Origin: Butyrivibrio sp.
Lineage (GTDB): Bacteria > Bacillota > Clostridia > Lachnospirales > Lachnospiraceae
DNA length: 64,000 nt
Direction: 5' to 3'
Assembly (NCBI GenBank): GCA_017413105.1
Contig: JAFPVA010000130.1
Span: 62,001-126,000 of the forward strand
Of the stretch, positions 51,832-59,940 are shown piece after piece. The translations under genes were made by a program, and so were the position numbers. Each line of letters begins with the position of its first letter. Position 1 is the first letter of the stretch. The notes below the pieces were generated by a model. That model saw nothing but the letters and a program-made list of their open reading frames with translations. It was not told the origin of the DNA and did not search any database.

Positions 51832-52293
51832 TTAGGATTTTTCATCACGCTGCCTCTGGGTATAGGTAAAAGAGGTGCGTTGATCTACTTCTTTAAATTC
51901 AGCCTGTTTTTCTTCCTCAATATACTCTGCATAAGCCCTGTCCCTTAAGGTCTCCTGCATTTTTCTCTCCTGAATGGCCCTTGAGAGTCTGATTCTTATC
52001 TTCTCAACAACATCTTCCTGTTTCTTTACGACCCTGCTTTGAGAAGCAATCATTACATCCATCTGAGCAGTCGCATACTGATTGTCAAGAATATCCTGAA
52101 GTTGCAGGCTTTCAGCTTTTCGAAGTTCTTCGGCTTCTATCAGGTAATTCTCTTTACGCCTAATATATTCATCTAAAATATCAAGCTGCCTGTTAAGCTC
52201 AGACTGGGCAGAGGCAAATTCCATTTTGATCTGCCCCTCAGTCTTTTGCTTGATATTAAGGACATTTTGCATTCTATAAACAAATCTCGCCAT
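51832..52293 (-). CDS. fliJ: Flagellar export protein FliJ
   Basis: 153 aa, almost entirely one long antiparallel coiled coil rich in Glu, Arg and Gln, with the FliJ start FVYRMQNVLNIKQKTEGQ. FliJ acts as the stalk of the FliI ATPase and shuttles export chaperones. It lies 8 bp after fliI. Family members are poorly conserved, so context matters here. Confidence 0.88.
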   Translation of the reverse strand: MARFVYRMQNVLNIKQKTEGQIKMEFASAQSELNRQLDILDEYIRRKENYLIEAEELRKAESLQLQDILDNQYATAQMDVMIASQSRVVKKQEDVVEKIRIRLSRAIQERKMQETLRDRAYAEYIEEEKQAEFKEVDQRTSFTYTQRQRDEKS

Positions 52294-52301
52294 AAATCTT
52301 C

Positions 52302-53660
52302 TCAGTCATTAAACATATCAACGAGAGTGTTTCGAATCTGCTCAAAGGTGAATTTCTCATCGGTCTCCTGCATAAGAAATTCGTTAACCCTCTCAATCTT
52401 TGAAACTGCATAATCTATGTTCTTGTTTGCACCGCTTCTGTAGGCGCCGATATTTATAAGATCCTCGGCATCATTATACGTAGCAAGAACGTTCTTTAAT
52501 TTGCCCGCAGCTTTTTTATGCTCAGGATCGGCGATTGCAGACATACATCTTGAAATACTTGCAAGTACATCTATGGCCGGATAGTGATTCTTTTGCGCCA
52601 GCTTACGATTAAGAACAATGTGACCATCCAGAATACCTCTTGCAGTATCGGTGATAGGCTCGTTCATATCATCACCGTCTACAAGAACTGTATAAAGACC
52701 TGTAATTGATCCCTTTCTGGATCTGCCAGCACGCTCTAAAAGCTTTGGCATTTCTGCGTAAACACTTGGCGGATACCCTCTCGAAACTGGTGGTTCACCA
52801 CTGGCAAGGCCAATCTCTCTCTGAGCCATGGAAAAACGAGTAAGCGAGTCCATCATAAGAAGCACATCTTTACCCTTATCTCTAAAATACTCTGCGATTG
52901 AGGTAGCGGTCTTAGCAGCCTTGAGTCTTTCTAGGGCCGGTTTATCAGAAGTTGCGCACACAACGATAGAACGCTTCATACCTTCTTCACCAAGGTCCCT
53001 CTCAATGAACTCTCTAACTTCCCTTCCACGCTCTCCGATAAGAGCAATGACATTTATATCTGCCTGAGTATTTCTGGCAAACATACCAAGAAGCGTACTC
53101 TTACCAACACCGGAACCGGCAAAAATGCCTATACGCTGGCCTTTTCCAACAGTAAGAAGACCGTCCACCGCCTTTACTCCCAGGGACAAAACATCTGAAA
53201 TCGGATCCCTTGTCATAGGATCGGGGGGCTGGTTCTCTACAGAATAAGCAATACCATCCTCAAGAACCGTTCCTTTGCCATAGCTTGTTCCGTCAATTCG
53301 GCCAAGACCATCAAGAGTCTTGCCAAGAAGCCCTTCTCCTACATTTACCCTAAGCGGAGAATCAGTGTTTTCTACTACACTGCCATTTCCGATACCGCTG
53401 GTGTTCTCGTAAGGCATAAGCTGAACGTGATTGTCCTTAAAGCCAACAACCTCCGCCATAGCGGGCTTTCCTTTACTCTCGGACATAGTCTCATTATCCT
53501 TCTTTTTGGGATAAATTAGACAAATATCTCCAAGCTTAGCATCAGGTCCCGCTGACTCAATGGTAAGCCCAATAACATTTACCACTTTACCGGACATACG
53601 ATAAAATGGTGCATTCTGCATTTTTTTATACTTGGAAAGATCAATTGATGATACAAGCAT
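52302..53660 (-). CDS. fliI: Flagellar export ATPase FliI
   Basis: An F1-beta-like hexameric ATPase energising flagellar export. 452 aa with Walker A GIFAGSGVGKSTLLGM, VIALIGERGREVREFIE, Walker B VLLMMDSLTRFSMAQRE and GEPPVSRGYPPSV. The longest frame begins at TTG 53672, but ATG 53660 has GAGG 6 bases upstream. It follows fliH by 20 bp. Confidence 0.96.
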   Translation of the reverse strand: MLVSSIDLSKYKKMQNAPFYRMSGKVVNVIGLTIESAGPDAKLGDICLIYPKKKDNETMSESKGKPAMAEVVGFKDNHVQLMPYENTSGIGNGSVVENTDSPLRVNVGEGLLGKTLDGLGRIDGTSYGKGTVLEDGIAYSVENQPPDPMTRDPISDVLSLGVKAVDGLLTVGKGQRIGIFAGSGVGKSTLLGMFARNTQADINVIALIGERGREVREFIERDLGEEGMKRSIVVCATSDKPALERLKAAKTATSIAEYFRDKGKDVLLMMDSLTRFSMAQREIGLASGEPPVSRGYPPSVYAEMPKLLERAGRSRKGSITGLYTVLVDGDDMNEPITDTARGILDGHIVLNRKLAQKNHYPAIDVLASISRCMSAIADPEHKKAAGKLKNVLATYNDAEDLINIGAYRSGANKNIDYAVSKIERVNEFLMQETDEKFTFEQIRNTLVDMFND

Positions 53661-53680
53661 AAAAAACCTCAAACAAAAAT

Positions 53681-54556
53681 CTATCGTTTCACTCTGTCAA
53701 ATGATAATAGCTTAAGCTTTCTAGAAAGCTCAGACAATTCAACACCAAGACTGCAGTCAAAAATTCCACTGTCTGATTCGATAATGCATTCATTCTCTTT
53801 TAAAAGAGGGTCCTCGATAATCTCCATTGTTGTGCTTGGAGATGTAATGCAAGCCTCTAAATTTGCTTTCTCATCAAGGACATCGTCGTAATCGTCTGAT
53901 GAAACATGAACGATAAGATCCTTTCCCGGCTCAATTCTACCAAGGGTGGTCTTTAAAAGATGAAGAATAATGCCTTTGTCATCCCTAAGTTCAACACCAA
54001 ATACATGCTCATAGATCTGAGTCAGTACATCAACCATCTCAGGTTCAAGACCATCAACAATCTGCTGATATTCAGCCTCAAGATCTCCACGTTGCTGCTC
54101 GATTTCTGCCTTAAGAGACTCTGCTTCAGCAACACCTTCCTGATATCCGGCTTCATAGCCCTGTCTATGCCCTTCCTCCTGCGCCTGCTGCATAAGAGCA
54201 TTGGCCTGTTCCTGAGCGTTCTGGATTATGGCATCCGCCTGTTCCTGAGCCTGCTGGAGTTTTAGATCTATCTCAGCCTGCATGGCTTCCATATCAAATT
54301 GAGGATCAGGAAATGATTCAAGCATACCTTGATCCTCAGTTAGTTGAGACAACTGTTTCATATCTATGCCGGGAACGAAGTCGTCTTCCTGCATTTCTTC
54401 AGAAAATCCGCCTTCCTCCGGCATGAGTTCTCTTTGTTTTTTTAACTCTAATTCGTGAAAAGCTTCAATTTTTTTATTTGCAAGCTCATTGGAATCAATT
54501 ACAAAGGTTTCAGTATTGTCGTAATTCACAAAGCCTGCCTTAAACAGATTAGACAA
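53681..54556 (-). CDS. fliH: Flagellar assembly protein FliH
   Basis: A 291-aa stator/regulator of FliI. The middle contains long Gln/Ala/Glu-rich helices (about 85-160) with GxxxG-like spacing around GHRQGYEAGYQEGV, and the C-terminal domain resembles the V-ATPase E subunit (about 165-290). It starts 8 bp inside the end of fliG. Confidence 0.88.
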   Translation of the reverse strand: MSNLFKAGFVNYDNTETFVIDSNELANKKIEAFHELELKKQRELMPEEGGFSEEMQEDDFVPGIDMKQLSQLTEDQGMLESFPDPQFDMEAMQAEIDLKLQQAQEQADAIIQNAQEQANALMQQAQEEGHRQGYEAGYQEGVAEAESLKAEIEQQRGDLEAEYQQIVDGLEPEMVDVLTQIYEHVFGVELRDDKGIILHLLKTTLGRIEPGKDLIVHVSSDDYDDVLDEKANLEACITSPSTTMEIIEDPLLKENECIIESDSGIFDCSLGVELSELSRKLKLLSFDRVKR

Positions 54557-55586
54557 CTAACTCATCACCTCCACCTCTGGAGATTACAATCTCACCTGCA
54601 TCCTCAAGCTTTCTGATTACGTTAACGATCTTCTGCTGAGCTTCTTCAACATCCTTCATACGAACAGGTCCCATGAAGTCCATATCTTCCTTGATCATAG
54701 CAGCAAGACGCTTTGAAAGGTTGTTAAAGATTGCTGTCTGAACATTTTCGGTAGCTCCCTTAAGAGCAAGACCAAGATCAGAGTTCTCAACTTCACGCAA
54801 CACACGCTGGATAGATCTGTCGTCCAGAAGAAGAACGTCTTCGAATACGAACATCTTCTTTCTGATCTCGTCTGCAAGCTCCGGCTCTTCGATTTCCAGC
54901 GTTTCCATGATGTGCTTTTCTGTTGCACGATCTACTGTATTCAGGATCTCTACTACTGCATCTACACCACCAACGATAGTGTAATCCTGGTTTACAAGTG
55001 AAGACAGCTTTGATTCCAGCACTTTTTCTACCTCTTTTATTGTGTCAGGACTTGTTCTGTCCATGGCAGCTATACGCTTAGCAACATCTGCCTGTCTGTC
55101 CGGTGGAATAGCAGAAAGAATAAGCGCACTCTGAGAAGGCGACATATAGGACAAAATAAGAGCAATAGTCTGTGGATGCTCATCCTGAATGAAAGTAAGT
55201 AGCTGTGAAGGCTCTGTTTTACGAATAAACTCGAAAGGCTTAACCTGAAGTGAAGCAGTAAGCTTACTGATAACATCCATAGCTCTGTCTTCACCAAGTG
55301 CCTTCTCGAGAAGCTCTTTAGCATAGGTGATACCACCTTCAGCAATATACTGCTGGGCAAGCAAAACACCATAGAACTCATCTAAAACAGCTTCCTTGAT
55401 CTGGGATGTAACACTTCTTGTATTAGCAATCTCCAGCGTAAGCTCCTCTATTTCTTCGTCCTTAAGATGTTTGAATATGGCGGAAGATTTCTCCGGACCT
55501 AATGCGATCAGAAGAATTGCCGCTTTTTGTGTGCCTGTAAAATCGGCGATTATACTGGTGGATCCGCCAGTAGCTTCAACATCCAT
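54549..55586 (-). CDS. fliG: Flagellar motor switch protein FliG
   Basis: A C-ring protein that contacts MotA and transmits torque. 345 aa with the N-terminal FliF-binding domain (TGTQKAAILLIALG), the middle domain with the DEHPQTIALIL motif (EHPQ), and the C-terminal domain with the charged torque helix (DLGLALKGATENVQ, RMKDVEEAQQKIV). It ends overlapping fliH. Confidence 0.96.
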   Translation of the reverse strand: MDVEATGGSTSIIADFTGTQKAAILLIALGPEKSSAIFKHLKDEEIEELTLEIANTRSVTSQIKEAVLDEFYGVLLAQQYIAEGGITYAKELLEKALGEDRAMDVISKLTASLQVKPFEFIRKTEPSQLLTFIQDEHPQTIALILSYMSPSQSALILSAIPPDRQADVAKRIAAMDRTSPDTIKEVEKVLESKLSSLVNQDYTIVGGVDAVVEILNTVDRATEKHIMETLEIEEPELADEIRKKMFVFEDVLLLDDRSIQRVLREVENSDLGLALKGATENVQTAIFNNLSKRLAAMIKEDMDFMGPVRMKDVEEAQQKIVNVIRKLEDAGEIVISRGGGDELVV

Positions 55587-55636
55587 CTTTTACTCCCCAC
55601 TTAGAATTAAATAATTAACGCATGACAACAGTTTGC

Positions 55637-57259
55637 TTAGATCCCATAATCCTCATTAAGCCAGTTTCGAAGAAGGGTTGCTGCGGCCTCAGGATTTTCA
55701 TCAACGAATTTCTCGATAAGTCTCTTTGTCTCAGAACCGGTATCCATTTCAATATCTTCAAGAACTTCCTCAGGCTGAGATTCAAGAAGCTGCTCAACAG
55801 AAAGCGCTTCATCTTCCGGCTGCTCTTCTTCAACAACTTTCTTGGTCCACATGCTCTTGATAACAATGAATGCAAGCAGAGCAAGTATCGCGAGAATGGT
55901 TACAATCTGAAGAATATCCGTAATTGTAATTGTTGATCCTGTCTTGTCAAAGAATACGTACTGTGTATATGCAGCCATAGCTACATTTTCTACAGCAATA
56001 CCGGTAGCCTTGGAAACTACATTAAGCATATCTTCAGGCACGGTCATCGCAACAGGCTCAGCATTTGATAACTTATACTCGGTCCAGGTCTTGTTTTCAT
56101 TGGCACCGGAATCGTAGTTTTCCTCTTTCATAACAACATAATTTATTGCTGTTACAGATATGGAGGATTCATCATACTTTATAGAGCCGGGAATATTGGT
56201 CTTTGTAGTTATCTTCTCATTTGGAAGATAATCCCTCGACTCTTCTGTAATTGATGATGTTGAATTGGTATTATCCTGTGTAACATAGGTTGTCTCATCA
56301 TCTGCATTTGTGTCAGTTCCGGGAATACCACTTACACCATTAACATTTTCTGCATTATAAACATCTTCATGGCTAAGAACGCCCTGAGTCTGTCCCTCTG
56401 CAGGAGTGTAATCGTGTTGTACTGTTTCTTCATTGGAAAAATCAAAGACAAGGTTGCTGGCAACCTCTATATTGTCATAGAGCTTAGTCCCCAGAAGAAC
56501 CTTTTTTACTTCTCCCTTTACAACCTGCTCGGCCTTATTCTTTATAGTAAGCTGAGTGCTGGCAATACGTGGTGAATCTGTATCCTCTGAACCGGCAAAA
56601 AGCATATTGCCCTGTGTATCCAAAATAACAATGTCGTTAGTTGACTTATTACCCAGAGCAGCTGCAACAGCCTTTGCAAGGAAAGCAGCATTATCTTCAG
56701 TAAATTCGCTTTCCTCCCGAAGTTCAAGAAGGATCCATGCAGAAGACTCCTCCTGGTTTCCTATCAGAGTACCGTCATTATCAGGAATATGAAGGTCAAC
56801 ATTTGCGCTTTTTATAGCATCAAATTTGGCCATAAAATCCTGTTCCAGCCTGCTTTCCAAATAGACAACATATTTCTTCTGTTTATCAGATTCAGTAGTA
56901 GAAAAACTACTTGTTGTAACATTATCTATCGTATATGCATAGGATTGAATGTCATTTGCTCCAAGCAAAAGATTGGCATCAGCCTGATCTTTTTTCAGAA
57001 TCTTAAACTCCAATCCATCGTCAGATAATTTATAATTTATGGAATTCGTATCAAGAAGATCCTTGATCTCAGAAGCTTCCTTGGTAGAATTGGCTTGAAC
57101 CAAAAGAACATACTGAGGCTGGTTTAAAACTGTAACCAAAATTATGATGGTAAGAAGTATTACAGTTCCTGCGCCGACGATAAGTGTCTTCTGTCTTGCA
57201 GTGAACTGGTTCCACCAATCGAGAACTTTTTGCCACAAGGCTCTTAATCTTTCAGCCAT
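55637..57259 (-). CDS. fliF: Flagellar MS-ring protein FliF
   Basis: Forms the membrane ring on which rod, C-ring and export gate are built. 540 aa: a membrane helix near residues 24-44, ring-building motifs (about 48-320, with SRLEQDFMAKFDAI and AAALGNKSTNDIVILD), and a second membrane helix (about 450-470). The cytoplasmic C-terminal tail that binds FliG follows (ENPEAAATLLRNWL at the end). The SD sequence GGGGAGGG lies before ATG 57259. Confidence 0.95.
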   Translation of the reverse strand: MAERLRALWQKVLDWWNQFTARQKTLIVGAGTVILLTIIILVTVLNQPQYVLLVQANSTKEASEIKDLLDTNSINYKLSDDGLEFKILKKDQADANLLLGANDIQSYAYTIDNVTTSSFSTTESDKQKKYVVYLESRLEQDFMAKFDAIKSANVDLHIPDNDGTLIGNQEESSAWILLELREESEFTEDNAAFLAKAVAAALGNKSTNDIVILDTQGNMLFAGSEDTDSPRIASTQLTIKNKAEQVVKGEVKKVLLGTKLYDNIEVASNLVFDFSNEETVQHDYTPAEGQTQGVLSHEDVYNAENVNGVSGIPGTDTNADDETTYVTQDNTNSTSSITEESRDYLPNEKITTKTNIPGSIKYDESSISVTAINYVVMKEENYDSGANENKTWTEYKLSNAEPVAMTVPEDMLNVVSKATGIAVENVAMAAYTQYVFFDKTGSTITITDILQIVTILAILALLAFIVIKSMWTKKVVEEEQPEDEALSVEQLLESQPEEVLEDIEMDTGSETKRLIEKFVDENPEAAATLLRNWLNEDYGI

Positions 57260-57342
57260 AATTCTCCCTCCCCTTTAATAGTATTTTTTGCGATATGCTT
57301 AGTGCAAGCACAGCATTTTGTGACTTTGCATCCTTATATCGC

Positions 57343-57681
57343 TCAGATCTGCATTTGCGTAATTTCACGATATGCAGAAAGAGCTCTATCGCGCACCGCA
57401 ATTGTGTACTGAAGTGTAGTCTGTGCCTTTTGCAGAGCAACAGAAAGATCATGAGTATTCTCAGTCTGGCCAAGAGCCCATTTTATTTCTTCATTTTCTG
57501 CATCAGACAAGTATGCATTTGTTGTATCTATATTCTCAAGAGCCCGATTAAAGATAGTAGAAAATTTACTTTCTTCTTCAGGTTCCCCAAGAATATTGTA
57601 AACAGTGCTGTTTCTTTTTTCAGCAGCCCTGATCACATCGGATGAAACATTTCTCAAAACAGAAATATCAGGTGACGCCAT
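57343..57681 (-). CDS. fliE: Flagellar hook-basal body protein FliE
   Basis: A 112-aa rod adaptor linking the MS ring to the proximal rod. The C-terminal FliE signature TENTHDLSVALQKAQTTLQYTIAVRDRALSAYREI (seen in two blocks) is clear. Order flgB-flgC-fliE-fliF is the standard Firmicute arrangement. Confidence 0.93.
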   Translation of the reverse strand: MASPDISVLRNVSSDVIRAAEKRNSTVYNILGEPEEESKFSTIFNRALENIDTTNAYLSDAENEEIKWALGQTENTHDLSVALQKAQTTLQYTIAVRDRALSAYREITQMQI

Positions 57682-57722
57682 TATTCCCTCCCATATTTAA
57701 ATACCAAATATCAGGCTATCCA

Positions 57723-58169
57723 TTATCCTTTGCTAAGCTCAAGTCCTGTTGTAGCCAGATTTTTGCTGGCATTAAAAGCTGTAGCATTTGCCTCATAGGA
57801 TCTTTGAGCATCTATAAGGTTCGTCATCTCGGTTACAGTGTTGACATTCGGATAAGTAACATATCCATTCTCATCTGCATCCGGATGTGATGGATCATAA
57901 ACAATATTCATCTGAGTCCAGTCATCTTCCTGAACCCTGACAACCTTAACGCCTCTTCCAGAATACTGTTCAAGTCTGTCATTTAATATGCGGGAAAAAG
58001 GTGTCTGTCCGCCTTTTTCCTGGAACCTTACTACTTTTCTCACATAAGGAGTACCATCTTCGGTTCTGGTAGTATTGGCATTTGCAATATTTTCAGAAAT
58101 GATGTCCATTCTAAAGCGTTGAGCAGTCATTCCGGATGAGTTGATGTTAAAAGAATCGTAAATACTCAT
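57723..58169 (-). CDS. flgC: Flagellar basal-body rod protein FlgC
   Basis: A proximal rod subunit of 148 aa. The N-terminus (SIYDSFNINSSGMTAQRFRMDIISENIANANTT, split at Arg) and C-terminus (NLIDAQRSYEANATAFNASKNL) are the rod-protein signatures. ATG 58169 is preceded by AAGGAGG; the longer frame to 58199 adds unrelated residues. Confidence 0.95.
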   Translation of the reverse strand: MSIYDSFNINSSGMTAQRFRMDIISENIANANTTRTEDGTPYVRKVVRFQEKGGQTPFSRILNDRLEQYSGRGVKVVRVQEDDWTQMNIVYDPSHPDADENGYVTYPNVNTVTEMTNLIDAQRSYEANATAFNASKNLATTGLELSKG

Positions 58170-58223
58170 ATAGCCTCCTTCTTCAATCAGAAGCACCAAT
58201 TACTGCATTCTTCTTAAGAATAA

Positions 58224-58619
58224 TTATGACGATTTACATACCGCCTGCAGATTCTGGAATTCATTTGAAAGTCCGGACATAAGCCCCGAATACTTTATCT
58301 GGTTTGCTGCAAGCATTACATTTTCTGTATCTACGTCCACATTGTTGTAGTCAAGTCTATATGAAAAACCTGAATAATCATTTACAACTCTGGGCGCAAG
58401 TTTCTCATCCTGTACATCACGTATCTTGGCGTCCATAGTTTTATATTTGGAATAGCCAAGCGCTCTTTCGAGCTCATCCTCAAAATTAACGTCCTGTCTC
58501 TTATAATAGGGTGTATCGATGTTGGCAATATTATTAGAAATTACCTCATTCCTTTTCCAGGCAGCATCAGCGGCTTTATCAAGCACGTTTATGTAGTCAA
58601 AAACACTGCTATTTATCAT
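58224..58619 (-). CDS. flgB: Flagellar basal-body rod protein FlgB
   Basis: A proximal rod subunit of 131 aa with the N-terminal RNEVISNNIANIDTPYYKRQDVNFE signature (split at Asp). First gene of the flagellar cluster, with AGGAGG 5 bases before ATG 58619, and 285 bp downstream of codY. Confidence 0.95.
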   Translation of the reverse strand: MINSSVFDYINVLDKAADAAWKRNEVISNNIANIDTPYYKRQDVNFEDELERALGYSKYKTMDAKIRDVQDEKLAPRVVNDYSGFSYRLDYNNVDVDTENVMLAANQIKYSGLMSGLSNEFQNLQAVCKSS

Positions 58620-58668
58620 TTTTACCTCCTAAAAGTTAAAAATGGATATAAAAGGACACACTAATTTT

Positions 58669-58699
58669 ATTATATCTATAATAAAATCTTTTTAGTCAA
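58669..58699 (-). promoter_or_regulatory. Possible promoter of the flgB flagellar operon
   Basis: Minus strand TTGACT, then TATAAT after 19 bp. Both hexamers are good but the spacing is wider than the 17-bp optimum. It lies 50 bp upstream of flgB, after the codY terminator. Confidence 0.42.
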
Positions 58700-58756
58700 A
58701 ATACAAGAGTAATACACCTTATATAGTGTTTTTTATATCCAAAAACTACAAGATGT

Positions 58757-58798
58757 ATAAAAAAAGAAGAGATTTACCTAATAATGATAAATCCCTTC
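58757..58798 (-). terminator. Rho-independent terminator of codY
   Basis: On the minus strand GAAGGGATTTA pairs with TAAATCTCTTC (11 bp, one G-T) and is followed by T7. It separates codY from the flagellar operon. Confidence 0.88.
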
Positions 58799-58904
58799 AT
58801 CTACATCCATCCTGTAATATATTTATCGGATTCTTAGTCCCCGCATTTAATTCCAATCAAGCGAAAAATATAAGGCAGTAGTATGTTATGTTTTTATGTA
58901 TCGC

Positions 58905-59684
58905 TTACAATTCCTGTTTCAATTTTTTGATCTCATTAAAGACCACATCATTGGTTACCTTGATATAGGTTCCCTTCATACCCGAAGATCTGGATTCAAT
59001 GACTCCGGCGCTTTCAAATTTCCTTAAAGCATTTACGATAACACTTCTGGTTATCCCAACTCTGTCAGCAATCTTACTAGCTACCAGAACTCCTTCCATT
59101 CCATCAAGTTCATCAAAGATATGGATGATAGCCTGCATTTCGGAGAAAGAAAGCGTTCCGATTGCAGATTTAACAACCGCAAGTTTTCTGCTCTCCTCTG
59201 CATTCTCTTCATTTACAGCCCTTAGCATCTCAAGCCCTACAACAGTAGTACCGTATTCGCAGAGAATAATATCATCTATATCATAAGGAGCATCTGTTTT
59301 ATAGATAAAAAGTGTTCCAAGTCTCTCGCCTGCAATCTCGATAGGAGTTATGATTGCCTGGAATTTCGAGAAGTCAATCCCCTCAAATCCCAGAGTCTCA
59401 AGATTAACATTCTCTTTTGTAGAAAGAATGGTCAAAAGTCTTTCGTTCAGCATTGGGTCTATAAAGGAACCAACATTATCAACCAAAAGATCGCTCAAGG
59501 ATTCGACATTTGCACTTTCTCCGATGCCAAGTACTTTACCTTTTCTGCTTATGACAAACATATTAGACGATAATATGTCACAAAGGACTCGGCAAATATC
59601 GTTAAAAACAACTTTCCCGGAATTACTGTTGTGCAAAAGTTTGCCAATCTTACGGGTCTTGTCCAGTAGCTGTACACTACTCAT
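58905..59684 (-). CDS. codY: GTP-sensing global repressor CodY
   Basis: Represses nutrient-limitation genes when GTP and branched-chain amino acids are plentiful. 259 aa: an N-terminal GAF domain for effector binding (about 1-155; LLDKTRKIGKLL start, FVISRKGKVLGIG) and a C-terminal winged helix (about 165-259) with the recognition segment SKIADRVGITRSVIVNALRK and the wing SSGMKGTYIKV. The SD sequence AAAGGAGAG precedes ATG 59684. Position between topA and flgB is the conserved Firmicute synteny. Confidence 0.96.
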   Translation of the reverse strand: MSSVQLLDKTRKIGKLLHNSNSGKVVFNDICRVLCDILSSNMFVISRKGKVLGIGESANVESLSDLLVDNVGSFIDPMLNERLLTILSTKENVNLETLGFEGIDFSKFQAIITPIEIAGERLGTLFIYKTDAPYDIDDIILCEYGTTVVGLEMLRAVNEENAEESRKLAVVKSAIGTLSFSEMQAIIHIFDELDGMEGVLVASKIADRVGITRSVIVNALRKFESAGVIESRSSGMKGTYIKVTNDVVFNEIKKLKQEL

Positions 59685-59767
59685 TGCATCTCTCCTTTAA
59701 TGATGTATTTCCCCAATGCGCCTTTTAATAAACGTAATACCGCTTATTTCTCTTCTACGCTATTGTT

Positions 59768-59811
59768 ATCATAGCATAAAAAAATAGGCGCTTCAAACAA
59801 TAAAGTGCCTA
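59768..59811 (-). promoter_or_regulatory. codY promoter with an overlapping dyad
   Basis: Minus strand TTGAAG, 17-bp spacer, TATGAT (59768-59796). A 9-bp inverted repeat with one mismatch (TAGGCGCTT at 59785-59793, AAGTGCCTA at 59803-59811) covers the -35 element, as a repressor site would. Confidence 0.55.
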
Positions 59812-59831
59812 CAATTATGAAAAAAAGGTAA

Positions 59832-59846
59832 AGAATTCAGAAAATT
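59832..59846. promoter_or_regulatory. CodY-box-like sequence upstream of codY
   Basis: AGAATTCAGAAAATT matches 12 of 15 positions of the published CodY box AATTTTCWGAAAATT. It lies about 36 bp upstream of the codY -35. Possible autoregulation; such degenerate matches occur by chance in AT-rich DNA. Confidence 0.35.
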
Positions 59847-59876
59847 GCAATAACGAAGTAAGCATATAAATAAATA

Positions 59877-59910
59877 GCTGCAGATACAAGTTCACTTGTA
59901 AATCTGCAGC
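59877..59910 (-). terminator. Stem-loop terminator downstream of topA
   Basis: GCTGCAGA ... TCTGCAGC plus an inner TACAAGT/ACTTGTA stem (15 bp in total with a 2-nt bulge), followed by TATTTATTT on the minus strand. It lies 31 bp after the topA stop. Confidence 0.78.
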
Positions 59911-59940
59911 AATTTGTATACCTATTTAGCGAGTAAAGTA

